Notes under the pieces: generated by a model | Databases searched by the model: none | What the model was told of the DNA's origin: nothing | What the model saw: the letters and a program-made list of their open reading frames with translations, nothing else | DNA from: Enterococcus sp. DIV2402 | Lineage (GTDB): Bacteria; Bacillota; Bacilli; Lactobacillales; Enterococcaceae | Length of the DNA: 64,000 nt | Assembly: GCF_017426705.2 (NCBI RefSeq) | Contig: NZ_CP147251.1 | Span: forward strand, 1,960,501-2,024,500 | Reading direction: 5' to 3' | Shown here: positions 1-7,186 of the stretch, in pieces | Position numbering within the stretch: position 1 is the first letter of the stretch | Layout of the letters: each line of letters opens with the position of its first letter | Position numbers and translations under genes: made by a program

Positions 1-297
1 TATGGAGGGGAAGAATTTTCTTTTTTATTCACTTCGATTGATATTGAACAAGCAAAAGTAATAGCTGAAATGCTTCGACAAAAAATTTCTGAAACTGATT
101 TTACATGGGTAAATCAAAAAATTGAAGTCACAGTTAGCATTGGTATTAGTGTTTCCAATGAAAAAGAAAAAATATCATTAGAAGACTTACTTTTACAAGC
201 AGATGTGGCATTATACGAAGCTAAAACAAAAGGACGAAATCAAGTTTGTTTGTATAAAAATACACAAGAAATGCACATAAATTCAAGTGCAAAATGA
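1..297 (+). CDS. GGDEF-domain diguanylate cyclase, C-terminal end (partial)
   Basis: The reading frame is open from base 1 and encodes the last 98 residues of a GGDEF domain. The signature loop appears as GGEEF at residues 2-6. The later conserved stretch VTVSIGIS and the end motif ADVALYEAKTKGRNQV are both present. Enzymes of this family condense two GTP into cyclic di-GMP. GGEEF is a catalytically competent variant of the active-site loop. The N-terminal sensory part lies outside the window. Many enterococci lack c-di-GMP enzymes, so this hints at a species outside the faecalis/faecium core. No forward terminator is visible after the stop. Confidence 0.9.
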   Translation, partial: YGGEEFSFLFTSIDIEQAKVIAEMLRQKISETDFTWVNQKIEVTVSIGISVSNEKEKISLEDLLLQADVALYEAKTKGRNQVCLYKNTQEMHINSSAK

Positions 298-369
298 TTT
301 TCTTTTTATTTGAAATTTGCTAGCATAAAAAAATGAGTGATTATAACACTCATTAAAGGAGGAAATTCA

Positions 370-1068
370 TTGAAGAAAAAAAGGAATATGGACGTGGAAT
401 GGAGCTACTCTGGAGCTAATGGTCCAGAACATTGGCACACCTTATGTGATTGGTACGCTGAAGGAGCGAAATATCCTTATCAATCACCAATTCATCTGAT
501 TCATGATGAAACACAAGACATTGGCGATGAAATTCTTTCTTTCCACTATAAAAAAGAAAAATTTACCGAAAAAGAATTCAAAAACACTATCCATTTTGTA
601 CCCTACAACACAGAAAGTTATGTTGTTTTCAAAGGCGTCGAATATCATTTGACAGATATTCATTTCCATATGCCTAGCGAACATGTCATTGATGACACAC
701 AAACAGAATTAGAATTTCATTTAGTGCATACAAATGCAAACCAAGAAAACTTAGTAGTAGGAGTCTTGTTTAATTTAACAGACAAATTAAATTGGATTTG
801 TAACGATCAAGATGATAGTATCTGGGATTTTGATCATCATATCCAATGGTTCGATCCATCAATTTTCTTACCAGAAAAACACAGTCATTTCCATTATGTA
901 GGCTCGTTAACAACGCCTCCAACCAAAGGACCTGTGAATTGGTTTGTCTTTGATACAATCGGAGAGATGAGCCGCTTGTTTATTGAAGAGTTTCGTGAAG
1001 AAGTGTTAGAAAACAATAATCGTCCGCTACAAAATAAAAAAGATCGTCCGATTTACTACAGTAAATAA
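370..1068 (+). CDS. Alpha-class carbonic anhydrase
   Basis: Probable zinc enzyme interconverting CO2 and bicarbonate. The 232-residue product has the alpha-CA landmarks in order: HWHTL near the N-terminus, QSPI, the zinc-ligand block HFHMPSEH, ELEFHLVH with the third His ligand, and SLTTPP near the C-terminus. I chose the TTG at 370 because AAAGGAGG lies nine bases upstream. The frame stays open to 337 but has no better start. No signal peptide or membrane segment is visible, so a cytosolic location is inferred, whereas many bacterial alpha-CAs are exported. The gene stands alone and ends in its own terminator. Confidence 0.88.
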   Translation: MKKKRNMDVEWSYSGANGPEHWHTLCDWYAEGAKYPYQSPIHLIHDETQDIGDEILSFHYKKEKFTEKEFKNTIHFVPYNTESYVVFKGVEYHLTDIHFHMPSEHVIDDTQTELEFHLVHTNANQENLVVGVLFNLTDKLNWICNDQDDSIWDFDHHIQWFDPSIFLPEKHSHFHYVGSLTTPPTKGPVNWFVFDTIGEMSRLFIEEFREEVLENNNRPLQNKKDRPIYYSK

Positions 1069-1072
1069 AGAG

Positions 1073-1108
1073 AAGAAACAGTCATTAAGTTGGCTGTTTC
1101 TTTTTTTT
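1073..1108 (+). terminator. Intrinsic terminator of the carbonic anhydrase gene
   Basis: Inverted repeat AAGAAACAG / CTGTTTCTT separated by a short loop and followed by a run of eight T, just after the carbonic anhydrase stop codon. Confidence 0.85.
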
Positions 1109-1309
1109 AGAAGGAAAGAAACTATTATCGCATACGCGATATAGAAATAAAGAGAATTAATACATACAAATCGCCTATTCGAACTATTATTGCATTTAAA
1201 ATAATCCTATCAAAATCAATCCACCCTCACCAAATTTAGCAAAAATTGCACTTCAATAAAACCCACCCAGCAACAACATCAACAAACATCCTTCAGATTC
1301 TAAATACGT

Positions 1310-1345
1310 AAAAAAACCTCTCATTACACATCGTAATAAGAGGTA
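1310..1345 (-). terminator. Intrinsic terminator of rqcH
   Basis: Read on the minus strand, CCTCTTATTAC pairs with GTAATGAGAGG (one G-T pair) and is followed by seven T. It lies directly downstream of the rqcH stop codon. The remaining bases between 1109 and 1310 are AT-rich and show no gene. Confidence 0.85.
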
Positions 1346-1349
1346 ATAG

Positions 1350-3044
1350 CTATTTTTTCAATTTTAGTACATTTTCTTCATATGGAGTGACATAATAAGT
1401 CGTTTGATTTTCATAAATCACATAACCAGGTTTGGCACCATTTGGTTTACGAATATGTTTCACTTGAACGAAATCAACGGGAACTTGTGCTGAATAACGA
1501 TATTTTGAGTAATAAGCTGCGATTTCGGCAGCTTCTAAAATTGTTGTTTCGGATGGTTCATTGCTACGAATAATGACATGTGATCCAGGAATATCTTTTG
1601 CATGTAACCAATAATCGGTTTTACGCGCAGTACGTAAAGTTAATTGGTCATTTTGTAAATTATTTTTCCCAACTAGAATTTCTGTACCATCCGAAGATAG
1701 AAAGTGTTCAGGTTGTGATTTTTTCTCTTTTTTCCTTGTTTTCAGATTGCGATTTTTTAAATAGCCTTGCTCAACTAACTCTTCACGAATCACATGAATA
1801 TCCATAGGTCCTGCTAATTCCAGTTGCGATAAAATCGATTCTAAATAAGTTAATTCTTCTTTGGTCTCACGGATTTGTTCTCCGATTAATTTTACAGCAT
1901 TACGTAATTTTTGGTAACGTTGAAAATATTTTTGGGCATTTTGATTGGGTGTTAATGCTGGATCAAGTGCAATTTCTATTAAACGGTTCTCGTCATAATA
2001 GTTTTCTAATTGAACAGCAGTAGCACCTCTAGGAACTTGCGTCATAAATGTGGTTAGCAGTTCGCCTTTTTGACGAAATTCTTCAGCATTTTCTGAATCG
2101 GCAAGTGTTTGTTGTCGTTTTTTTAATTTTAATTGGTTTCGTTTGTATTCATTTTCAACTTTTTTTAACAGCTCACTGCCTTGTTGTTTGACTCGATCAC
2201 GCTCAGCTTTTTCATGGTAAAAAGCATCTAAGAGTGTGCTTAAAGAAGGATACGTTGTCAGTTCAATACCATGTAAAGAAGGATAAAGAATCGGTGTGAA
2301 GAATTCTTTTTGTTCGGTTTGAATATAGGTTGGTACTGGCGCTTGCAACTCGTTAAAAAATGCTTGCCATACTGGAAGTTTTTCATTAGGTTTTTCGTTT
2401 AAACGAGCGGCTAATTCGTCAGCAGTATCTTTTCCTAATCCTTGGAACCGTTGCTGTAAAGCTTTGCCATTTAGTTCAGGAAGTGTAGATAGCTTTTCAA
2501 AAATTTGCGTATCGCTGGCTGTAAATGGATTTAAGGTATCTTGCTTAGGAGGAGCGATATATTCCGCACCAGGCAGCAATGAACGATAGGTGTTATGTGC
2601 ACTACCGATATGCTTAATCGCATCTAAAATTTTACCAGTCTCTTTATTTAAGAGTAAGACTGTGCTATGGCGTCCCATTAGCTCCACAACTAAAACAATT
2701 TGCTGCAAATCACCTAATTCATCTCGTTTTTTAAAATTAAAATGTAATACACGATCATTATCCAACTGTTCAATTTGTTCTAAAATAGCACCGTCTAAAT
2801 ATTTACGAAGCATCATAACAAAATTAGGTGGAGTGTCTGGATTTAAGTAGTTCATCGAAGTTAATTGAACACGTGCATAATTTGGATGAGCTGATAATAA
2901 CAATTTATGATTTTTTCCTTTTGAACGAATGATTAAGACGATTTCATTCTCATAGGGTTGTTGAATTTTATTGATTCTTCCATGAATCAGTTCTTCGGAT
3001 AACTCTTTTACCATTAAATGGGTAAATACACCATCAAAAGACAT
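1350..3044 (-). CDS. rqcH: RqcH / FbpA-type NFACT protein (ribosome quality control)
   Basis: The 564-residue protein starts MSFDGVFTHLMVKEL, typical of the NFACT family (RqcH, also called FbpA, PavA or EfbA). Its layout is NFACT-N (about 1-270), a helical coiled-coil region rich in Lys/Glu (about 280-440) and an NFACT-R domain (about 450-564) with TDYWLHAKDIPGSHVII. Known family role: binds 60S-like stalled large subunits and recruits tRNA-Ala to add alanine tails. Surface copies bind fibronectin in streptococci and enterococci. The start is supported by GAGGGAT upstream. It is monocistronic, with its own terminator. Confidence 0.92.
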   Translation of the reverse strand: MSFDGVFTHLMVKELSEELIHGRINKIQQPYENEIVLIIRSKGKNHKLLLSAHPNYARVQLTSMNYLNPDTPPNFVMMLRKYLDGAILEQIEQLDNDRVLHFNFKKRDELGDLQQIVLVVELMGRHSTVLLLNKETGKILDAIKHIGSAHNTYRSLLPGAEYIAPPKQDTLNPFTASDTQIFEKLSTLPELNGKALQQRFQGLGKDTADELAARLNEKPNEKLPVWQAFFNELQAPVPTYIQTEQKEFFTPILYPSLHGIELTTYPSLSTLLDAFYHEKAERDRVKQQGSELLKKVENEYKRNQLKLKKRQQTLADSENAEEFRQKGELLTTFMTQVPRGATAVQLENYYDENRLIEIALDPALTPNQNAQKYFQRYQKLRNAVKLIGEQIRETKEELTYLESILSQLELAGPMDIHVIREELVEQGYLKNRNLKTRKKEKKSQPEHFLSSDGTEILVGKNNLQNDQLTLRTARKTDYWLHAKDIPGSHVIIRSNEPSETTILEAAEIAAYYSKYRYSAQVPVDFVQVKHIRKPNGAKPGYVIYENQTTYYVTPYEENVLKLKK

Positions 3045-3171
3045 CGTTTATCCCTCATTTCTTAAATAGTCTTTCTCCATTATAGCTAAAATACTTCAGA
3101 AAACAAAGAGGAAGATAGCGTGAGGAAAATTCAAAAAATATTAGAAAAAAACAAGTGATTTAGGAACTTAC

Positions 3172-3201
3172 TTGACGATTGTGTTGTTTAATTGCTAGTA
3201 T
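3172..3201 (+). promoter_or_regulatory. Putative promoter of the 193-residue membrane protein
   Basis: TTGACG at 3172-3177 and TAGTAT at 3196-3201 are separated by 18 bases. The -10 hexamer is preceded by TG, an extended form. Confidence 0.5.
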
Positions 3202-3244
3202 TTTAGTATAGTTAAAAGATAATTTACTAAAGCGGGTGTATCCA

Positions 3245-3826
3245 TTGAAAACGATTAAAATGATAGCAGAAACGATCTTGTTCCAACTGCAAGAATCATG
3301 GATAGAATTTGGCTATGCAGTCAATGCCAATCGTAAGAAAACTCTTATCCGAATAGTGATTACGGCAGTTTTAATGGGCGCATTAACCTTAGCCATGCTG
3401 ACAGCAAGTCCTATGATTCGGAAAGCGCAAATCGATCAACTGATTATTAATGAATTACCAACAGAACAAATTATTCCTTTTTCTTATGAGCAAGGCGATC
3501 GAGAAATTAAGAATAAAGCAGCTATTTCAGTCATGTTTACCAAACCTAATGGCGAACAATACGATGACGTGATGGCTTTGTTGAGTGAAAAAAGCGATGA
3601 ATTGAATCGGAAATTTTATTATTATCCTATTGTTTATGATGCAGACGTATTGAAACAGCAATACAATGTAGAGCCAGACAAAGTTACGTTTATTTTCTTT
3701 CAAAATGGTGTTGAAAAAAATCGTTTTACGCTGGATTCGCTAGAAGATGCTGAACAAGACTTGGTTCCTGAATTAAATCGTTTGCCAATGTTTAATATTC
3801 AAGCTGCAGAAAAAGAAGACAATTAA
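3245..3826 (+). CDS. Uncharacterised membrane-anchored protein
   Basis: I do not recognise this 193-residue protein. It has a short basic cytoplasmic N-terminus (NANRKKTL), one hydrophobic helix around residues 35-55 (IRIVITAVLMGALTLAML), and a hydrophilic tail of about 135 residues that would lie outside the cell. No Cys or lipobox is present. I prefer the TTG at 3245, because GCGGGTG lies about seven bases upstream. A GTG at 3236 is in frame but lacks spacing to a ribosome site. It sits alone between rqcH and the importer leader and has no terminator of its own. Confidence 0.6.
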   Translation: MKTIKMIAETILFQLQESWIEFGYAVNANRKKTLIRIVITAVLMGALTLAMLTASPMIRKAQIDQLIINELPTEQIIPFSYEQGDREIKNKAAISVMFTKPNGEQYDDVMALLSEKSDELNRKFYYYPIVYDADVLKQQYNVEPDKVTFIFFQNGVEKNRFTLDSLEDAEQDLVPELNRLPMFNIQAAEKEDN

Positions 3827-3847
3827 AATAAAAAGCTAATTTACTAG

Positions 3848-3876
3848 TTGACGGATACTAAAGATTACGGTATTCT
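3848..3876 (+). promoter_or_regulatory. Promoter of the trpXYZ leader
   Basis: TTGACG at 3848-3853, a 17-base spacer, and TATTCT at 3871-3876. Transcription would start about 20-25 bases before the leader-peptide ribosome site AAAGGAGG. Confidence 0.75.
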
Positions 3877-3907
3877 AATTTCAACATTACTAAAGGAGGA
3901 AGTATTC

Positions 3908-3961
3908 ATGAAACTATTTTACGCGTATCAACCAAAAACATGGCAAAACTGGCGTAGATAG
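3908..3961 (+). CDS. Leader peptide with two Trp codons, upstream of trpXYZ
   Basis: A 17-residue ORF reading MKLFYAYQPKTWQNWRR, preceded by AAAGGAGGAAGTATTC and a good promoter. Trp codons fall at 3941-3943 and 3950-3952, four and seven codons from the start of the final Arg-Arg-stop region, where a starved ribosome would pause. The stop codon TAG overlaps the first arm of the attenuator. Two Trp in 17 residues is far above chance for this rare amino acid. The QPK segment and the terminal aromatic-Arg end are shared with the leader peptide of the aro operon. The regulatory role is inferred from this layout. Confidence 0.82.
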   Translation: MKLFYAYQPKTWQNWRR

Positions 3962-4121
3962 TTGTATTAGTGGATGCTTTAATCCATAGATACAACTTTT
4001 TAGAGAACATTCTAAAGTGTGTATCTATGTCGGTAAATGAACTTGTAAATATCGCCGCATAGAGGAATAAATCTGTGTGGCTTTTTTGTTGAAGCAATTG
4101 CCACGCGCAATTGCTTTTTTT
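3961..4121 (+). promoter_or_regulatory. Multi-helix transcription attenuator of trpXYZ
   Basis: Seven segments can pair with either neighbour. Helix 1:2 is 3961-3967 with 3990-3996, plus TGGAT 3971-3975 with ATCCA 3982-3986. Helix 2:3 is 3985-3994 with 4020-4029 (10 pairs). Helix 3:4 is 4024-4034 with 4054-4063 (10 pairs, one bulge). Helix 4:5 is 4054-4063 with 4072-4081, followed by six T (terminator one). Helix 5:6 is 4075-4081 with 4100-4106 (7 pairs). Helix 6:7 is 4092-4100 with 4108-4116, followed by T (terminator two). Helices 1:2, 3:4 and 5:6 exclude 2:3, 4:5 and 6:7. A ribosome at the stop codon would cover segment 1 and favour the terminators, while one held at a Trp codon would leave it free. 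Confidence 0.78.
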
Positions 4122-4162
4122 ACTTTTAAAAATGTATAACAAAATAGAAATGGGGAGAAAAA

Positions 4163-5182
4163 ATGAAAAATAAAGGGTTAATTGCAACATTAATTGTCAT
4201 TTTTGTCGTTTTAATTGGCACATTTGCTTTCCAATATGGAAAAGCAAGTGCAGAAAAACCAAAAGGAGCAGACAACTCGGAAAACAAAATTGTCGGAATT
4301 TTGCAATTTGTTAGTCATCCCGCACTTGATGCTATTCGTGATGGCATCGAGGATTCTTTAAAAGAGGCGGGTTATATCGAAGGTGAAAATCTAACGATAG
4401 AATATCAAAATGGTCAAGCCGATCAAAGCAAGTTAGCGACGATGAGTGAACAACTTGTCAATAAGAAGTCAGATGTTATTGTAGGTATTGCCACACCAGC
4501 TGCTCAAGCATTAGCAAATGCCACACAAGATATCCCAATTGTTTTAGGGGCAGTTACTGACCCAGTCGGTGCTAACCTTGTTGCAAATATCGAACGCCCA
4601 GGTGGCAATATCACTGGTGTTTCAGACAAAGCACCCGCAGATGAACAAATTCGTTTAGGAAAAGAATTGATGCCCGATGCTAAGACGGTGGGTATGCTGT
4701 ATTCCTCAACCGAAGACAATTCTAAATATCAAGTGGAAGAAGCCGCTCAAGCAGCTAAAGAATTAGGGCTAGAAGTCAAAACGTATCCAATTCCATCCAC
4801 AAATGAAATTACACAAACCGTGCAAGTAATGAGCAATGCCGTTGATTTCATCTATATTCCACTCGATAACACTATTGCCAATGCGATGCCAACAGTTGTC
4901 GGTGAAGCTAACAAGAAAAAAGTACCGATTATTACGTCAGTTGATACGATGGTTGAACAAGGCGGATTAGGAACTATTGGAATTGACCAATATACTTTAG
5001 GTAGAAAAACTGGAGAAATGGTGGTTTCGATTTTAGAAGGAGCAGATCCGGCCACTACACCAATCTACACATTTAAACAAGGGGATGTCATTTTAAATGA
5101 AAAACAAGCTGAATTTTTAGGAATTAACATTCCCAAAGAATTAAGAGAACAAGCAAAATTTGTTGGAGGTGACGAAGAATGA
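4163..5182 (+). CDS. trpX: ABC transporter substrate-binding protein, TrpX family
   Basis: Extracytoplasmic solute-binding protein of 339 residues of the ABC_sub_bind type (PF04392). It has an N-terminal hydrophobic segment (residues 6-24) followed by AEKPKG, then GILQFVSHPALDAIRDGI and two periplasmic-binding-like lobes. No lipobox Cys is seen, so anchoring by an uncleaved helix or release after signal cleavage is possible. The stop codon overlaps the permease start by four bases (ATGA), which indicates translational coupling. Tryptophan as substrate is inferred from the two Trp codons in the attenuator leader and from family precedent. The fold alone would not reveal the ligand. Confidence 0.85.
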   Translation: MKNKGLIATLIVIFVVLIGTFAFQYGKASAEKPKGADNSENKIVGILQFVSHPALDAIRDGIEDSLKEAGYIEGENLTIEYQNGQADQSKLATMSEQLVNKKSDVIVGIATPAAQALANATQDIPIVLGAVTDPVGANLVANIERPGGNITGVSDKAPADEQIRLGKELMPDAKTVGMLYSSTEDNSKYQVEEAAQAAKELGLEVKTYPIPSTNEITQTVQVMSNAVDFIYIPLDNTIANAMPTVVGEANKKKVPIITSVDTMVEQGGLGTIGIDQYTLGRKTGEMVVSILEGADPATTPIYTFKQGDVILNEKQAEFLGINIPKELREQAKFVGGDEE

Positions 5183-6063
5183 TTATTTCTTCTATTGGAC
5201 AAGGGTTATTATGGGGTGTTTTAGGTTTAGGAATTTTTATGACCTATCGAATTTTAAATTTTCCAGATATGACAACGGAAGGATCATTTCCTTTAGGAGG
5301 AGCAGTATGTGTGGCAGCCATTGTTCAAGGTATTCCGCCAATTATTGCAACTTTTCTAGGTGTTTTAGCTGGCATGTGTGCAGGGTTGGTGACTGGTTTG
5401 TTATATACTAAAGGAAAAATACCAGTCATTTTATCAGGGATTCTGGTCATGTCTGCTTTGAATTCGGTGATGTTGTTTGTCATGCAGACCCCTAACTTAT
5501 CACTATTAAATCAACCACGAATTTTAGACTTTTTTACAAAATTAAATCTACCAAATCATTACGACACGGTTTTTGTTGGTCTCATTGTCATTTTCTTATT
5601 AATTGCTTGTCTGGTATATTTCTTTAATACAGATTTTGGACAAGCATATATCGCAACTGGAGATAACGAATACATGGCCCGTTCTATGGGGATTAAAACG
5701 GATCGTATGAAAATTATTGGTTTAGTCTTATCCAATGGCGTCATCGCTTTAGCTGGGGCATTGATTGCTCAAAATGACGGTTATGCCGATGTAAGTAAAG
5801 GAACTGGGGTTATCGTTATCGGTCTGGCATCAATTATTATCGGAGAAGTTTTATATGGTGAATTAACTTTTACAGAACGTTTAATAGCCATTGTAGTCGG
5901 AAGTATTATCTATCAATTGCTCATCTTGTTAGTTATTCGTTTAGGGTTTGATACGACTTACTTGAAAATTTTCTCAGCAATCGTGTTAACGATGTGTCTA
6001 TTAATTCCACAATTTAAACAAGCGTTACATCTTAAAACTGATTTTGAAAGAGAGGAAAAATAA
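5179..6063 (+). CDS. trpY: ABC transporter permease, TrpY family
   Basis: Integral membrane protein of 294 residues with about eight to nine hydrophobic helices, belonging to the branched-chain-type permease group (BPD_transp_2). It contains the GLVLSNGVIALAGALIAQ segment typical of the cytoplasmic coupling region that contacts the ATPase. It overlaps the upstream binding-protein gene by four bases and ends one base into the start of the ATPase gene, so the three are made together. Probable aromatic amino acid (tryptophan) importer channel; the substrate is inferred from the leader peptide. Confidence 0.85.
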   Translation: MIISSIGQGLLWGVLGLGIFMTYRILNFPDMTTEGSFPLGGAVCVAAIVQGIPPIIATFLGVLAGMCAGLVTGLLYTKGKIPVILSGILVMSALNSVMLFVMQTPNLSLLNQPRILDFFTKLNLPNHYDTVFVGLIVIFLLIACLVYFFNTDFGQAYIATGDNEYMARSMGIKTDRMKIIGLVLSNGVIALAGALIAQNDGYADVSKGTGVIVIGLASIIIGEVLYGELTFTERLIAIVVGSIIYQLLILLVIRLGFDTTYLKIFSAIVLTMCLLIPQFKQALHLKTDFEREEK

Positions 6064-6827
6064 TGGCTATTTTAGAATTAAAAAATGGAACAAAAATTGT
6101 TAATAATGGTCCTAGCGAACAAAAAATTCTGCTAAACAATGTGAACCTCTCGATTAATCAAGGCGAGTTTATCACAGTTTTAGGTGGAAATGGAGCAGGA
6201 AAAAGCACGTTGTTTAATAGCATCTCTGGCACAATCCCATTAACTAAAGGACAACTATTTATTCATGATCAAGAGGTGACGAATTTTTCAGAAGAACGTC
6301 GTGCCCAGTACATTTCACGTGTTTTCCAAGACCCAAAGATGGGAACCGCACCACGGATGAGTGTGGCAGAAAACTTATTGTTAGCAAAAAATCGTGGGCA
6401 AAAACGAGGCTTAAAATTACGTCAACTTAAACAAAATCGTGAGTTGTTCTATTCTTTATGTGCTGAAATCGGAAATGGACTAGAAAATCATTTGGAAACA
6501 CCTGCTGGTAATCTTTCAGGGGGACAACGACAAGCGTTAAGTTTATTGATGGCAACTATTCAAACCCCCGAATTACTTTTACTGGATGAACATACTGCAG
6601 CATTGGATCCTAAGACGTCTAAACAATTAATGGAAATTACTGCTCGCCGTGTCGAAGAGCAACAGTTAACTTGTTTAATGATTACTCATCGCATGGAAGA
6701 TGCATTGAAATATGGGAATCGAATGATTGTCTTGCAAAAAGGTGAAATTGTTAAAGACTTAAATGCAGAAGAAAAAGCTAAATTAACCTTACCGGACTTG
6801 TTGCAATTCTTCGAAGAAATTGTGTAA
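6063..6827 (+). CDS. trpZ: ABC transporter ATP-binding protein, TrpZ family
   Basis: ATPase of 254 residues with Walker A GGNGAGKST (about residue 47), Q-loop FQDPKMG, signature LSGGQRQALS, Walker B LLLLDEHTAALDP and switch His in MITHRM. The Walker B Asp-Glu is followed by H rather than the common P, a variant seen in this subfamily. Last gene of the importer operon. The following 200 bases carry the aro promoter and leader, and no clear terminator separates the two, so some read-through into the aro leader is possible. Confidence 0.9.
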   Translation: MAILELKNGTKIVNNGPSEQKILLNNVNLSINQGEFITVLGGNGAGKSTLFNSISGTIPLTKGQLFIHDQEVTNFSEERRAQYISRVFQDPKMGTAPRMSVAENLLLAKNRGQKRGLKLRQLKQNRELFYSLCAEIGNGLENHLETPAGNLSGGQRQALSLLMATIQTPELLLLDEHTAALDPKTSKQLMEITARRVEEQQLTCLMITHRMEDALKYGNRMIVLQKGEIVKDLNAEEKAKLTLPDLLQFFEEIV

Positions 6828-6861
6828 CAGGACAAAAATTAGACAATTTTTAATTTTACTG

Positions 6862-6890
6862 TTGACAGATTCTAATTAAAACCATATACT
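6862..6890 (+). promoter_or_regulatory. Promoter of the aro operon leader
   Basis: Perfect TTGACA at 6862-6867, a 17-base spacer, and TATACT at 6885-6890. One of the best consensus promoters in the window, it sits directly upstream of the Tyr/Phe leader peptide. Confidence 0.85.
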
Positions 6891-6925
6891 AAACTCAATC
6901 TTACATCAGTTTGGAGCGATTTTTT

Positions 6926-6982
6926 ATGAAAAATACACGACAACCAAAACTGAATAATTACTACTTTAGCTATTTTAGATAG
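6926..6982 (+). CDS. Leader peptide rich in Tyr and Phe codons, upstream of aroE
   Basis: An 18-residue ORF reading MKNTRQPKLNNYYFSYFR, preceded by TTGGAGCG at suitable spacing. Five of the last seven residues are Tyr or Phe (codons from 6959 to 6976), immediately before Arg and the TAG stop. Tyrosine and phenylalanine are the two final products of the operon that follows (tyrA and pheA), so this is the expected composition for a starvation-sensing leader. It shares QPK and the aromatic-Arg end with the Trp leader at 3908. The stop codon abuts the first attenuator arm. Confidence 0.85.
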   Translation: MKNTRQPKLNNYYFSYFR

Positions 6983-7170
6983 GTTTGTATTCATGAAACC
7001 ATGGGTACAAACAGACAGTTTGTATCTATGATGGCTAGAGCGATTCGTATTGATTTTAAGCCACGTAGATCAGGGAAAATCTATGGTGGCTAAGTATAAA
7101 TTTTCATACTTTTTTTGAGTATTAAAATGTCCACTAGTAGATTTTTCAGCCTACTAGTGGACATTTTTAT
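6983..7170 (+). promoter_or_regulatory. Seven-segment domino attenuator of the aro operon
   Basis: Successive alternative helices: 1:2 is 6983-6990 with 7005-7012 (8 pairs). 2:3 is 7005-7012 with 7018-7025 (8 pairs, loop of 5). 3:4 is 7024-7036 with 7059-7070 (12 pairs, bulged A7031). 4:5 is 7059-7070 with 7079-7091 (12 pairs, one bulged G). 5:6 is 7079-7089 with 7131-7142 (11 pairs, bulged A7136). 6:7 is 7129-7140 with 7151-7162 (12 perfect pairs), followed by ATTTTTATT, the terminator. A weaker hairpin with a T run lies at 7092-7116. The set 1:2, 3:4, 5:6 blocks the terminator; the set 2:3, 4:5, 6:7 forms it. A ribosome resting at the leader stop would mask segment 1 and switch the chain to termination. 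Confidence 0.8.
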
Positions 7171-7186
7171 TGTAAGGAGGAAGCAA

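Noticed and set aside
301..356. Hairpin ATGAGTG/CACTCAT before the carbonic anhydrase
   Set aside because: It has a T run only on the minus strand, where no gene ends, so I did not list it as a terminator. It could be chance or a weak antisense element.
3838..4162. T-box riboswitch before the importer
   Set aside because: No AGGGTGG-type T-box sequence or specifier-loop layout is seen; a short Trp leader ORF with exclusive helices explains the region better.
5160..5411. 83-residue ORF overlapping the permease gene in another frame
   Set aside because: Its residue composition is that of a shadow frame and it has no ribosome site; the permease in the main frame is fully conserved.
7115..7186. 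Longer aroE reading frame from a TTG at 7115
   Set aside because: It would be translated through the terminator stem and has no ribosome site; the GTG at 7187 has a strong AAGGAGG.
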